DNA of 64,000 bases. Origin: Arthrobacter sp. Leaf69. Its GTDB lineage: Bacteria; Actinomycetota; Actinomycetes; Actinomycetales; Micrococcaceae. The stretch covers positions 186,001-250,000 of the forward strand of contig NZ_LMLR01000010.1 in assembly GCF_001422645.1 (NCBI RefSeq). The letters run 5' to 3'. Positions 42,549-51,959 of this stretch are shown here, in pieces. How positions within the stretch are numbered: position 1 is the first letter of the stretch; the number at the start of each line of letters is the position of its first letter. The position numbers were made by a program, and so were the translations under genes. The notes below the pieces were generated by a model. It ran no database searches and had not been told where the DNA came from. It was given only the letters and a program-made list of their open reading frames with translations.

Positions 42549-45500
42549 CTAGATGGCGTTGTTCGGGCCGGCCAGCTCCTCGTTCTGGATCTTGCCCTGC
42601 TCCTTCTTCACCTTCTTGCCCTTTTCCTTCTTCTCCTTCTTGTCCTTCTTACCGTCGTCGCCGCTGTTACCGGGACCGTCGTTGCTGTCCTGGTCCTCGG
42701 ACGTCGGCGGAACCACGACTGTGCCGGACGGGGTTACCAGCACGCTGACGAAGGTCGGCTCACTGGCACCGGCGAAGGTCACCCGGCCGATGTACGAGCC
42801 AACCGCTAGGCTCTTCCAGTTCATCGTGACGACGCCGGACTTGCCGTTGGCGAGCCGCAGCGGGTTGGGCGTCAGCGTCGCGTTGCCGACGTTGGCGCCG
42901 AGGATTGCTGCATCCACGCTTGCCTTGGTGGCCTGGCCGTTCGGGCTGTCGTAGAGGTGCACGAAGATCCGGTAGGTTCCCGGGGCCGGGTTCGGAATTG
43001 AAAGTGATTCACTCGCGGACGACGTCGCAACCTGGATCAGCTGGTTGGCCGGGTTCACCACGTACATGTCGAAGTCGGCATTCGGGTCCGCAGAGTAGAC
43101 CGAGAGCTTGGCCAGCGGGCTGCCGGCCGGAACCTGGACGGTCTTGGCGTAGTTCGAGGCATTGGTGGCCCCAAGAACGCCCGGACCAGGAACCAGTTCA
43201 ATGGCCGAGGAATCCGCCTTGGACAGGCCGTCCAGGGTCATGTTGATCGGGTTGTTGGTGCCCGAGACAACCTTGAGCTCACCGGAGCCGGTGCCGCCCT
43301 CGGAAGTGAAGGCAACGTCCTTGGCCGTAACCACCGACTGCGGGCGGACCGCGATCGGAGAGGTGACGTTCTTATTCGCACCCTGCCAGGTCAGCGAACC
43401 CATGGCGAACTTGCCCAGGGCTGCGTTTTGGTTTTCGAAGGAGACCTTGAAGGTCTTCTTCTCGCCGGCCGTGCCGAAGGTCAGGATCGACGGGGTCACG
43501 GTGACCTTGACACCGGGGACGTCCGTCTTGGCCCGGTAGGTGCCCGGGGTCAGCGCCGTCAGCGTGCGGGTGACCTCGATCCTGCCGGTCAGGTTGCCCA
43601 GCGAGAAGGAGGGAACGTTCATGTCGCGTGCCTTGGTGGTGCCCAGGCCGGGTATGCCGAGATCGACCCCGGTACCTTGGATGAACTTCAGGTAGTCATC
43701 GCCATTGGCGTCGTAGACCAGGCCCGGATCCAGCACGCGGGCCGGGTCGACCTGCCCTGCGCCGGTGGCGAGGACATCGGTGTTCTTGCTGCCGTCGGCG
43801 TTCTTGACGTCACCAGCGGTGGTCATCATCGCGGACTTGACCGTCGCCGGGGACCAGTTCGCGTTCTTGCCGAGAATCAGCGCACCGAAGCCGGCTACGT
43901 GCGGGGCGGCCATGGAGGTACCCGACATAAAGCCAAAGTTGTCCCCGCCGGTCCCGATCGGCGATACGCCGGCCAAGACCGCCACGCCGGGCGCGGCAAC
44001 GTCGGGCTTCAGCAGGTCGGATCCGGTTGCCAGCAGCGGGCCGCGGGAAGAGAATCCTGCGATCTGCGGCTGGGCCTCAAGCGGAAGCCCGGTGGTGTCC
44101 TTGTTGACCAAGGAAACGGTGATTGCCGCGTTGGCCGTGACCTTGGCCTTGATGGTCTCCGTGGCCGGAGGGTTCACGTGGACGGTGGGAATGGAGTGCT
44201 TGTCCGTGTCCAGCGAGGAGTTGCTGAGATTCACCAGGATCATGCCGACGCCGCCGCCGCGCTTGACTTCGGCGCTCTTGGCGACGCGGTCAAAGACGCC
44301 GCGGTCACACACGACCACCTTGCCGGCGACCTTGGCGGGGTCCAGTGTGTCCGGACCACACAGGGCAGCATTCGCATCGCCTGCAGTCGCCGCCGCGTTG
44401 GCAGCCAGCACGACGCCGGCACCCTTGACCTCGCGGTTCATGATGCTTGCTCCGCGGAACTTGCTGCCGTCGGAGAATTCGACGGTGCCCTGGAGCTCTT
44501 GGGAGAAGCTGCTGGCAGCGACCGTGGTGACCCACGGCGCGCCGTGGTTGACGGTGCTGGCCGTCGGACCGGAGTTGCCAGCCGAGGCTGCCACGAAGAT
44601 TCCGGCCGAGGCCGCTGACAGGAACGCCATGGAGACCGGGTCCGTGGTGGTGGACGTGGACCCGGAGATCGAGTAGTTCAAGACATCGACGCCGTCGACG
44701 ATGGCCTGGTCGATTGCGGCAACCGACGAGGAGCTGTAGCAACCGCCGGTGTTGGGGTCGGTATCTTCCCAGCAGACCTTGTAGACGGAGAGCTTGGCCG
44801 CCGGGGCGATCCCGCTCGTGAGGCCGAAGCTGCGGCCGTCAACGAACGTCTCGACGTTGGCGTTGCCCACTGCGGTGCTGCCCGTGTGCGTTCCGTGGCT
44901 GGCGACGTCGACCGGGGAGATCTTCTCGATCGGGGAACGCTTGTCCGCCGGAACGTACTTGAGGAAGTCCTCGGCGAAGTAGTGCGCCGAGAGGACCTTG
45001 GAGTTGCAGGCAGAGCCGTCGAAGTCCGCGCCCGTGCCTTCGCCTTTCTGGCATTCCCCGATGAACGTGTCGCCGTCAGACTTGAGCATCGCAATCTTGC
45101 CGTCGTCGGTGCGGTAGGGAACACCGACAACGGGATCACCGACCAGGGGCTTAACTTCTTCGCCGGCGAAGAAGGCGCTGGACGGGGTGTAGCCGGTGTC
45201 GATAACACCGACGACGACGCCCTTGCCCGCGTTCTTCTGGCCGCCGAACTTCGTGTTCCAGGTGCCGTTGGGGCCGCTGAGCTTCAGGAAGTCGGTGCTG
45301 GAGTAGTCGGGCGCGTTTTCCGTGTCCGGGGCAACGATGAGCACGCCGGGGTCCTTGGCGAGCTTGATGGCCTGATCCGCCGTCAGGCTGGCGCTGAAGC
45401 CGTTGACGGCTGCCGTGAACTGCCGCTTGATCTGGACGTTCTGCTGGCCTGCGACGTCGGCCTGCTTCTTTTCGAGGTACGCCTCGTACCGCTTTACCTC

Positions 45501-45797
45501 GGTCTTGTTGGTGTCGAGCTTCTTGCCCGATTTCGGCTTGGTGGCCGCGAATCCGGGCTTCCCGCCGTCATACGTGGCCGCCGGCTTGTCAGCCAGGACA
45601 ACGATGTAGCGGCCGTCCTTGTAGCTGTTTGGATCCAGATTCTTCTGGGCAATCCCCGCCACGGTGGATCCCTGCGACGGTGCCGCGGTGGCGGGTACGA
45701 TCGCGGCTGTTGACAAGAGAACCGGCAAGCCCAGGGTCAGTGCCACGGCCCTCCGGAGTCCCCCGCTTCGAAGGAAGCTCTTTCCTGGTGATTTCAC
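42549..45797 (-). CDS. secreted S8 subtilisin-like serine protease
   Basis: 1082 residues. A signal peptide (LRRAVALTLGLPVLLSTAAI, ending near ATAA) is followed by an inhibitor I9 propeptide (GRYIVVLADKPAATY to FTAAVNGFSASLTADQ). The catalytic triad is Asp200 (VVVGVIDTGYTP), His301 (DVASHGTHTGS) and Ser628 (FGFMSGTSMAAPHVAG), with oxyanion Asn408 (SAGNSG). A PA domain is inserted at about 450-570 (KVAGKVVVCDRGVFDRVAKS), and Fn3/C2-like domains fill 720-1040. The tail is Lys/Glu-rich (KKDKKEKKEKGKKVKK). This is the cucumisin-like layout. It is convergent with the SSI-like genes, possible regulators of it or of a related protease. Confidence 0.95.
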   Translation of the reverse strand: MKSPGKSFLRSGGLRRAVALTLGLPVLLSTAAIVPATAAPSQGSTVAGIAQKNLDPNSYKDGRYIVVLADKPAATYDGGKPGFAATKPKSGKKLDTNKTEVKRYEAYLEKKQADVAGQQNVQIKRQFTAAVNGFSASLTADQAIKLAKDPGVLIVAPDTENAPDYSSTDFLKLSGPNGTWNTKFGGQKNAGKGVVVGVIDTGYTPSSAFFAGEEVKPLVGDPVVGVPYRTDDGKIAMLKSDGDTFIGECQKGEGTGADFDGSACNSKVLSAHYFAEDFLKYVPADKRSPIEKISPVDVASHGTHTGSTAVGNANVETFVDGRSFGLTSGIAPAAKLSVYKVCWEDTDPNTGGCYSSSSVAAIDQAIVDGVDVLNYSISGSTSTTTDPVSMAFLSAASAGIFVAASAGNSGPTASTVNHGAPWVTTVAASSFSQELQGTVEFSDGSKFRGASIMNREVKGAGVVLAANAAATAGDANAALCGPDTLDPAKVAGKVVVCDRGVFDRVAKSAEVKRGGGVGMILVNLSNSSLDTDKHSIPTVHVNPPATETIKAKVTANAAITVSLVNKDTTGLPLEAQPQIAGFSSRGPLLATGSDLLKPDVAAPGVAVLAGVSPIGTGGDNFGFMSGTSMAAPHVAGFGALILGKNANWSPATVKSAMMTTAGDVKNADGSKNTDVLATGAGQVDPARVLDPGLVYDANGDDYLKFIQGTGVDLGIPGLGTTKARDMNVPSFSLGNLTGRIEVTRTLTALTPGTYRAKTDVPGVKVTVTPSILTFGTAGEKKTFKVSFENQNAALGKFAMGSLTWQGANKNVTSPIAVRPQSVVTAKDVAFTSEGGTGSGELKVVSGTNNPINMTLDGLSKADSSAIELVPGPGVLGATNASNYAKTVQVPAGSPLAKLSVYSADPNADFDMYVVNPANQLIQVATSSASESLSIPNPAPGTYRIFVHLYDSPNGQATKASVDAAILGANVGNATLTPNPLRLANGKSGVVTMNWKSLAVGSYIGRVTFAGASEPTFVSVLVTPSGTVVVPPTSEDQDSNDGPGNSGDDGKKDKKEKKEKGKKVKKEQGKIQNEELAGPNNAI

Positions 45798-46125
45798 GTG
45801 TGGTTGAACCTTTCATAAGGAACGGTCCCGACGTTGCTGCCGGGTCAAAGGACTGGCAGGACAGAAAGGAGCTGAGACTCTCACGGCCCCGACGGATACC
45901 AGCCGATTCATACAGTACAGACTGAGAGCCAGATATGACATAGGCCACAATGGAGAAATCAAAATTTGTCACACACTTCGACAGGAACCGGGGAACCGGG
46001 AGCGTCGGATGGGCGCAGGCGGCCCGGCGGCGCGCCGCCGCACGCGGGAGAAAGGCCGCCCGGCCGCACGCGGGAGAAAAAGCCGCGCCCGGTCGATTGC
46101 CCGCGAGTCGACTACCGGCGGGGCG
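45798..46125. other. intergenic region with two short duplications
   Basis: No gene is supported. The first 100 bases upstream of the subtilase are relatively AT-rich and should hold its promoter. Further on, GCCGCACGCGGGAGAAA occurs at 46037-46053 and again at 46063-46079 (period 26), and TACCGGCGGGGCGT is duplicated in tandem at 46113-46140, overlapping the end of the small membrane gene. Confidence 0.5.
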
Positions 46126-46311
46126 TTACCGGCGGGGCGTCCTGACAACTTCGCTGATCCAGGCACGGGTCTTCTCATCGAGCGGACCGGCCACGTTGCT
46201 TTCCCGGGCCTTACGGTCCGCTTTGATCTTCTGCAGGACCATCCGCCCGAGGCCCGCGAAAACGGCAGCGGCAACAACGGGCAAAAGCACGGATTTCGAT
46301 TTCTCAGCCAT
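46126..46311 (-). CDS. small membrane protein of unknown function
   Basis: 61 residues from the ATG at 46311: a short basic N-terminus, one hydrophobic helix (SVLLPVVAAAVFAGLGRMVL) and a charged C-terminal helix (QKIKADRKARESNVAGPLDE). The stop codon lies in the first unit of the 14-base tandem duplication at 46113-46140. No clear Shine-Dalgarno sequence is seen; a GTG at 46317 is an alternative. Small proteins of this layout are common in Micrococcaceae but I know no function. Confidence 0.5.
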   Translation of the reverse strand: MAEKSKSVLLPVVAAAVFAGLGRMVLQKIKADRKARESNVAGPLDEKTRAWISEVVRTPRR

Positions 46312-46600
46312 AAGCACATGCTACTGACGGGGCTCCGGGGTGACCATAGCGTCGTCGCAGGCCACCCCGTGTGTGGGGGCTGTTCGGCGGGGCGCGCTGC
46401 CGGCCCGACGGCCCCGGAGGCGGGCGGGCAGCGTTCATACTCCCGGCCGGATGCGGCCGGACGCGCCGCGGCCGGTAGAATGGGCATGCAAGCTCGCGGA
46501 GCGCCCTTTCACGCTGTAGCCCTCACCACACAGCGGACCGGCGTGAGACGGCACCACTCCGCTGCGCCCTTACCCAATGCTCACGCACAGGAGTTGCCGG
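46312..46600. other. purS upstream region
   Basis: No gene seen. TAGAAT at 46476-46481 is the best -10-like hexamer; the transcript would then have a leader of about 110 bases before purS. I see no purine riboswitch core. CAGGAG lies 7-12 bases before the purS ATG. Confidence 0.35.
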
Positions 46601-46852
46601 ATGCCCCGGATCGTTGTCGACGTCATGCCCAAGCCCGAGATTCTCGACCCGCAGGGGAAGGCCATCGTGGGTGCGCTCCCCCGGTTGGGCTTCACCGCGT
46701 TTAGCGCCGTCCGCCAGGGCAAGCGCTTTGAACTCACCGTCGATGGCGAGGTGACCGAGGAGATCCTGGCCCAGGCCCGGAACGCCGCGGAGACCCTCCT
46801 GTCCAATCCGGTCATCGAGGACGTCGTCAACGTCGAGGTCGTCGAGGCCTGA
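46601..46852 (+). CDS. purS: phosphoribosylformylglycinamidine synthase subunit PurS
   Basis: 83 residues, the usual PurS length. [20 protein letters not shown] and the glycine-rich [20 protein letters not shown] give the ferredoxin-like fold that bridges PurL and PurQ and channels ammonia. The ATG at 46601 is preceded by CAGGAG. It is the first gene of the purSQL operon; purQ starts two bases after its stop codon. Confidence 0.95.
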   Translation: MPRIVVDVMPKPEILDPQGKAIVGALPRLGFTAFSAVRQGKRFELTVDGEVTEEILAQARNAAETLLSNPVIEDVVNVEVVEA

Positions 46853-46853
46853 C

Positions 46854-47612
46854 ATGACTGAACTCCCCCTGATCGGCGAGGCCGTCGCCGTTGCCGCGCA
46901 CCCGCAACTCGCTGGTGCGAAGATCGGCGTCGTCACTTTCCCCGGCACCCTGGACGACCGCGACGCCGTCCGCGCCGTGCGCCTCGCCGGCGCCACGCCC
47001 GTGGCCCTCTGGCACGCGGACACCACGCTCGGTGACGTCGACGCCGTCGTCATTCCCGGCGGTTTCTCCTATGGCGACTACCTCCGTGCCGGCGCCATCT
47101 CCCGGTTCGCACCGCTGATGTCCAAGATCATCGACGCCGCCAACTCGGACGCCAGGCTGCCCGTGCTGGGCATCTGCAACGGCTTCCAGATCCTCACCGA
47201 GTCGCACCTGCTGCCGGGCTCCATGATCAAGAATGACCACTTGAAGTTCATGTGCCGCGACCAGGTCCTGCGGGTGGAGAACAACACCACCGCTTGGACC
47301 GGGGACTACGGCGTCGGCCAGGAAATCACGGTGCCGTTGAAGAACCAGGACGGCCAGTACATCGCGGACGAGAAGACCCTGGACGCCTTGGAGGCGGAGG
47401 GCCGCGTGGTGTTCCGCTACGTCGGGTGGAACCCGAACGGCTCCCGCCGCGACATCGCCGGCATCGCCAACGCCGCCGGCAACGTGGTGGGCCTTATGCC
47501 GCACCCGGAGCACGCCGTCGAGGCAGGTTTCGGCCCCGAAGACGGCTCCGGCACCGAGGGCCTCGGCTTCTTCACCTCTGTCCTGAACAAGATCGTGGGA
47601 GACAACAAATGA
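46854..47612 (+). CDS. purQ: phosphoribosylformylglycinamidine synthase, glutaminase subunit PurQ
   Basis: 252 residues. A class I glutamine amidotransferase: the nucleophile Cys lies in [15 protein letters not shown], and the His-Glu pair is in [35 protein letters not shown] opens the conserved domain, which makes the first 22 residues an N-terminal extension relative to typical PurQ. It supplies ammonia to PurL. Its stop overlaps the purL ATG (ATGA), so translation is coupled. Confidence 0.96.
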   Translation: MTELPLIGEAVAVAAHPQLAGAKIGVVTFPGTLDDRDAVRAVRLAGATPVALWHADTTLGDVDAVVIPGGFSYGDYLRAGAISRFAPLMSKIIDAANSDARLPVLGICNGFQILTESHLLPGSMIKNDHLKFMCRDQVLRVENNTTAWTGDYGVGQEITVPLKNQDGQYIADEKTLDALEAEGRVVFRYVGWNPNGSRRDIAGIANAAGNVVGLMPHPEHAVEAGFGPEDGSGTEGLGFFTSVLNKIVGDNK

Positions 47613-49948
47613 CGGAGACGTCAGCGGGCCGGACGGCCGGCACCGCCACCGAGACCAAGAAGTTCAACATCGACACCGTCGAGAACGCGGCGAGGACCCC
47701 GGACGTCGAACTCCCCTGGGCCGAACTGGGCCTCAAGCAGAACGAGTTCGACGAGGTGGTCAAGGTCCTGGGCCGGCGCCCCACCGGCGCCGAGCTCGCC
47801 ATGTACTCCGTGATGTGGAGCGAGCACTGCTCCTACAAATCCTCGAAGAACCACCTGCGCCAGTTCGGCGACAAGGTCACCGACGAGATGAAGAAGGACA
47901 TGCTGGTGGGCATCGGCGAAAACGCCGGCGTCACCAACCTGGGCGACGGCTGGGCCGTGACGTTCAAGATCGAGTCCCACAACTCGCCGTCGTTCGTGGA
48001 GCCCTACCAGGGTGCGGCGACCGGCATCGGCGGCATTGTCCGCGACATCATCTCCATGGGCGCCCGCCCGGTGGCCGTGATGGATCCTCTGCGTTTCGGC
48101 GCCATCGACCACCCGGACACTGCCCGCGTTATGCACGGCGCCGTGGCCGGCATCGGCGGCTACGGCAACTCCCTGGGCCTGCCGAACATCGGCGGCGAAA
48201 TGGTCTTCGACTCGGTGTACCAGGGCAACCCGCTGGTCAACGCCCTGGCCGTCGGTGTCATGCGGCACGAGGACATCCGGCTGGCCAACGCCTCCGGCAA
48301 GGGCAACAAGGTGGTGCTGTTCGGCGCCCGCACCGGCGGCGACGGCATCGGCGGCGCCTCCGTCCTGGCCTCCGAGTCCTTCGACGACACCAAGCCGTCC
48401 AAGCGCCCGGCCGTCCAGGTGGGTGACCCCTTCGCCGAGAAGGTCCTGATCGAATGCTGCCTTGAGCTGTTCAAGGGTTCCCTGGTTGAGGGCATCCAGG
48501 ACCTCGGCGCCGCAGGCATCTCCTGCGCCACGTCGGAGCTTGCCTCCAACGGCGACGGCGGCATGGAAGTCGAGCTGACCTCCGTCCTGCTCCGCGACCC
48601 CACCCTGACCCCGGGCGAAATCCTGATGTCCGAGTCGCAGGAACGCATGATGGCCGTCGTCACCCCGGAGAACATTGCCGCGTTCGAAGCTGTGATGGAC
48701 AAGTGGGCCGTGGAGTACTCCTGGCTGGGCGAGGTGACCGATACCGGCCGCCTCATCATCACGTGGGAAGGCGAAGTCATCGTCGACGTCGACCCGCGCA
48801 CCGTGGCCCACGACGGTCCGGTCTACGACCGCCCGTACGCGCGCCCCGAGTGGCAGGACGCCGTGCAGGCCGATGTCTTCACCGGGTCCGTGCAGGACGC
48901 CGGCCGCCCCTCTGCCCCCGCCGAGCTGGCCGCCGCCATCACCGAACTCGTCGCCTCACCGAACATGTGCAGCAAGTCCTGGATCACCAACCAGTACGAC
49001 CGCTACGTCGGCGGCAACACCGCCATGGCGTTCCCGGACGACGCCGGCGTGGTCCGGGTGGACGAGGAAACCGGCCTGGGCGTGGCCCTGGCCACCGACG
49101 CCAACGGCCGCTACACCTACCTCGATCCGTACCACGGCGCGCAGCTGGCCCTGGCCGAGGCGTACCGCAACGTCGCCACCTCCGGCGCCGTGCCGATGGC
49201 CGTCAGCGACTGCCTGAACTTCGGCTCCCCCGAGGACCCCGACGTGATGTGGCAGCTGGCCGAAGCCATCCGCGGACTGTCCGACGCCTGCATGGTGCTG
49301 GGCATCCCGGTCACCGGCGGCAACGTCTCGCTGTACAACCAGACCGGCACCACCCCCATCCACCCCTCCCCCGTGGTGGCCGTGCTCGGCAAGTTCGACG
49401 ACGTCGCGCGCCGCACGCCGTCGGGCTGGAAGGAAGACGGCCAGGCCATCTACCTGCTCGGCACCACCGCGGCGGAACTGGACGGCTCGGAATGGTCCAA
49501 CATGCGCGGACATCTTGGCGGCCTGCCGCCCAAGGTTGACCTCGCCGCCGAACGCGAGCTGGGCGAGATCCTGATCAACGCCTCACGCGACGGCATGGTG
49601 GACTCCGCGCACGACCTCTCCGAAGGCGGCCTCGCGGCAGCCCTCGTGGAGTCCTCGCTGCGTTACGGAGTGGGTGCCCGGATCGCGCTCCAGGACGTCC
49701 TGGACCGCGACGGCGTGGACCTGTTCACGGCACTGTTCTCCGAGACGCAGGGCCGGGCCATCGTGGCCGTGCCCCGTTCCGAGGAGATCCGTTTCAAGGA
49801 CATGTGCACCGCCCGCGGCTTCGCACACCTCCGGATTGGCGTTGTGGACGCCGAGGGCGGAACGCTGGAGATCAACGGCGTCGAGACCATGAACCTGGAC
49901 GCGCTCCGCGAAGCCCACGAGGCCACCCTGCCGAAGTACTTCGGCTAG
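47609..49948 (+). CDS. purL: phosphoribosylformylglycinamidine synthase subunit PurL
   Basis: 779 residues, the small PurL that needs PurS and PurQ. Evidence: [20 protein letters not shown] near the N-terminus (His of the active site), the nucleotide blocks [20 protein letters not shown] and [39 protein letters not shown], and the second half repeat [20 protein letters not shown]. It converts FGAR to FGAM with ATP and ammonia in purine synthesis. The operon ends at a stem-loop 17 bases after the stop codon. Confidence 0.97.
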   Translation: MTETSAGRTAGTATETKKFNIDTVENAARTPDVELPWAELGLKQNEFDEVVKVLGRRPTGAELAMYSVMWSEHCSYKSSKNHLRQFGDKVTDEMKKDMLVGIGENAGVTNLGDGWAVTFKIESHNSPSFVEPYQGAATGIGGIVRDIISMGARPVAVMDPLRFGAIDHPDTARVMHGAVAGIGGYGNSLGLPNIGGEMVFDSVYQGNPLVNALAVGVMRHEDIRLANASGKGNKVVLFGARTGGDGIGGASVLASESFDDTKPSKRPAVQVGDPFAEKVLIECCLELFKGSLVEGIQDLGAAGISCATSELASNGDGGMEVELTSVLLRDPTLTPGEILMSESQERMMAVVTPENIAAFEAVMDKWAVEYSWLGEVTDTGRLIITWEGEVIVDVDPRTVAHDGPVYDRPYARPEWQDAVQADVFTGSVQDAGRPSAPAELAAAITELVASPNMCSKSWITNQYDRYVGGNTAMAFPDDAGVVRVDEETGLGVALATDANGRYTYLDPYHGAQLALAEAYRNVATSGAVPMAVSDCLNFGSPEDPDVMWQLAEAIRGLSDACMVLGIPVTGGNVSLYNQTGTTPIHPSPVVAVLGKFDDVARRTPSGWKEDGQAIYLLGTTAAELDGSEWSNMRGHLGGLPPKVDLAAERELGEILINASRDGMVDSAHDLSEGGLAAALVESSLRYGVGARIALQDVLDRDGVDLFTALFSETQGRAIVAVPRSEEIRFKDMCTARGFAHLRIGVVDAEGGTLEINGVETMNLDALREAHEATLPKYFG

Positions 49949-49964
49949 TCCCACACCCCAAACC

Positions 49965-50023
49965 ACGCGGGGTCACTTGCCGCCCATAAATCCCCTCGGG
50001 ATGGGCGGTAAGTGGCTCCGCGT
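49965..50023 (+). terminator. strand-specific stem-loop after purL
   Basis: Two 23-base arms (49965-49987, 50001-50023) match at 20 positions. The three exceptions are G-U or U-G pairs in plus-strand RNA but C-A or A-C mismatches in minus-strand RNA, so the hairpin is fully paired only in the purL transcript. A TTTT tract follows at 50027. Confidence 0.7.
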
Positions 50024-50028
50024 TGCTT

Positions 50029-50322
50029 TTAGTCGTCGCTGCGGAGTTCGCGCTGACGGGCGCTGAGCAGTTCCAGTTCCGGCCGCGCCGCGACAAAGCG
50101 TTCGACGGCGGCAAGCACCTCGATCAGATGCGACCGGTCCGCCGCGACGAGACCGACGCCGATCACAGTGCGCCGGTACTGGTCGTGCAGGCCGGCCTCT
50201 GTCACGGAGACGTCGAAGCGGCGCTTGAGCTCGGCCAGCACCGGGCGCACCACAGAGCGTTTCTCCTTCAGGCTGTGAACATCGCCGAGGAGGACATCAA
50301 ATTCGATCCAGCCAATCCACAT
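50029..50322 (-). CDS. DUF503 family protein
   Basis: 97 residues. The sequence opens MWIGWIEFDVLLGDVHSLKE and continues KRSVVRPVLAELKRRFDVSV, the DUF503 hallmark: a strand, a loop with HSLKxKR and a helix. Relatives such as YlxP lie beside rbfA/infB in other genomes and are suspected of ribosome-related roles, but no function is established. Here it is the last gene of a minus-strand series and converges with purL. Confidence 0.85.
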   Translation of the reverse strand: MWIGWIEFDVLLGDVHSLKEKRSVVRPVLAELKRRFDVSVTEAGLHDQYRRTVIGVGLVAADRSHLIEVLAAVERFVAARPELELLSARQRELRSDD

Positions 50323-50349
50323 GCCCTCAGCGTACGCAGCCGACGCCGG

Positions 50350-50667
50350 TCAGATGGTGAGTTCGCCCATCCGGTCCCAGCCTTCGCCGTCGAACTGGCG
50401 GCTGATGATCCGGGGCGTCTCCTCCAGGGCCTGCGGCATGTCCGCCATGGCCTGTTTGAAGTGTGCGCTGTTGACGTGGTCCCCGGCGGCGTCGTCCTGG
50501 AAGGCCTCGACCAGGACGAACTCGTTGGGGTCCTCCACGCTCCGCGACCAGTCGAACCAGAGATTGCCGGGTTCCTGGCGCGTGGCCCGGGTGAAGTCCT
50601 CCACGAGGCCCAGCCACCTATCGGACCAGTCCGGCTTTACTTTGAACTTGACGACAATGAAAATCAC
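50350..50667 (-). CDS. antibiotic biosynthesis monooxygenase (ABM) domain protein
   Basis: 105 residues. IFIVVKFKVKPDWSDRWLGL is the first strand and helix of the dimeric alpha/beta-barrel, followed by EPGNLWFDWSRSVEDPNEFV and EAFQDDAAGDHVNSAHFKQA with the conserved His-x-x-S-x-H-F pattern of YgiN-like quinol monooxygenases. The substrate is unknown. The GTG start at 50667 is preceded by AAAGG. It is 27 bases upstream of the DUF503 gene on the same strand. Confidence 0.88.
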   Translation of the reverse strand: MIFIVVKFKVKPDWSDRWLGLVEDFTRATRQEPGNLWFDWSRSVEDPNEFVLVEAFQDDAAGDHVNSAHFKQAMADMPQALEETPRIISRQFDGEGWDRMGELTI

Positions 50668-50697
50668 GGGGCTACGCCTTTCGTTGTGTGCGGTCGG

Positions 50698-51384
50698 TCA
50701 GTCCATTGTTTCACTTGGCGCAGCGACCGCCGGCGAAACGGCCGGCGCGGCAGGCTTCCCGGACACGGCGGCGAGGGAGTGCTCACACTCTGCGATCGCC
50801 TCCTGGGCCCGCACCAGCTGCTGTGGCGTGCCGACGCGTTCAGCCCATTGCTCCGCCAGTTGGAATTCCACCAATGCCTCGGTGAAACGCCCGGCCTCGT
50901 GCAACGTCCAGCCGAGGTTGTTGTGCAGCGAGACCATCCAGCGTTTGGTCCGCGGATCGTGCACCGTGGAGGCATACTCCAGGGCGCTGCGGGTCCAGGT
51001 TTCGGCGTGGGCAGCGTCCGCGATGGCGAGCATATGCAGCGCATCAACGGCAAGGAATTCCTCGCTGAGATGGTCCGCGAGTTCGGCGGCCTGTTCGAAG
51101 AGCGGCACGGCCATTTCGGCGTGGCCGCTGGTGTTTAGCAGGCGTCCACGTTCCAGGAGCACCCGGACTGCCACGGTGGGCTCGTCGGCATCGATCGAAT
51201 CCAGCAGGGCATCGGCTTCGTCGTAGCGGCCCTGCAGCCCGATGGCCCTCCCCAGCTGGGTGGCGAGCTCGGCCTGTTCGTCGGCGTCGTAGCTTTCATC
51301 ACCAGCTGCCGCCCGGAATCGTGCTTCGGAGCCGGCGGGGTCATCGAAGTTCCACAGTTGGTCAAGGGATTTCTGTTCCAGCAT
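50698..51384 (-). CDS. tetratricopeptide-repeat protein
   Basis: 228 residues made of helical pairs of TPR type: AELATQLGRAIGLQGRYDEA, VRVLLERGRLLNTSGHAEMA, VPLFEQAAELADHLSEEFLA and SLHNNLGWTLHEAGRFTEAL. TPR domains mediate protein contacts; the partner is unknown. The last 20 residues are Ala/Pro-rich. AGGAGA precedes the ATG at 51384. It lies between the ABM and DUF1990 genes, all on the minus strand with short gaps. Confidence 0.85.
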   Translation of the reverse strand: MLEQKSLDQLWNFDDPAGSEARFRAAAGDESYDADEQAELATQLGRAIGLQGRYDEADALLDSIDADEPTVAVRVLLERGRLLNTSGHAEMAVPLFEQAAELADHLSEEFLAVDALHMLAIADAAHAETWTRSALEYASTVHDPRTKRWMVSLHNNLGWTLHEAGRFTEALVEFQLAEQWAERVGTPQQLVRAQEAIAECEHSLAAVSGKPAAPAVSPAVAAPSETMD

Positions 51385-51398
51385 GTACGTTCTCCTGA

Positions 51399-51959
51399 TC
51401 AGCTTTCACCTGCGGCGAGTTGACGTGCCCCTTCAATGTATCGGGAAGTGATGTGCCGCTGCGCCGCCCGGGCCACGAAGCCGCCGGCTGTGTAGAACCA
51501 GTTGGAGTGCCTGCTGAAGGCGGTGATCGTCAGGAAAACCCGTCCCTCGGCGTCGATCTCCACTTCGAACGCCTCTTCGCCGCGCTCCGGATGACCAGGG
51601 AGCGTTCCGTAGCCGAACCCGGCGCTGTCCGGGCCGCCGCCGGGCGCGGGCCGGCGCACCCACACCACCTCGCAGGGCGCATTGATCCGGAAGGGCCCGA
51701 CGCCGAATCCGCTCACCACCCGCGCTCCGGGAACCACGACGTCGGAGTCGGTGCGGACACGCAGCCCGGACCGCTTCTGTAGCTCCCAGGCAAGGATTCC
51801 CTCCGCCACCCGCCGATAAGCCTCCGGCCCGGCGCCGAGGTGCGTCCGGGACACGAGGCAGGGAAATCCCGCCGGAGCCTGGCCGTGCTCGGTGAAGCCA
51901 ATCCCCGGATAGTTCAGCGCGCCCCGGGCGACGCGGCCGGCGCCAGGGTTACCGCTCAT
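51399..51959 (-). CDS. DUF1990 family protein
   Basis: 186 residues. ALNYPGIGFTEHGQAPAGFP is the conserved DUF1990 opening (NYxxVGxT), followed by LGAGPEAYRRVAEGILAWEL, VVWVRRPAPGGGPDSAGFGY, GTLPGHPERGEEAFEVEIDA and SRHSNWFYTAGGFVARAAQR. The fold is thought to be a lipocalin- or START-like ligand-binding barrel; function unknown. Its ATG overlaps the stop of the MmcQ/YjbR-like gene by four bases, so the two are translationally coupled. Confidence 0.88.
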   Translation of the reverse strand: MSGNPGAGRVARGALNYPGIGFTEHGQAPAGFPCLVSRTHLGAGPEAYRRVAEGILAWELQKRSGLRVRTDSDVVVPGARVVSGFGVGPFRINAPCEVVWVRRPAPGGGPDSAGFGYGTLPGHPERGEEAFEVEIDAEGRVFLTITAFSRHSNWFYTAGGFVARAAQRHITSRYIEGARQLAAGES

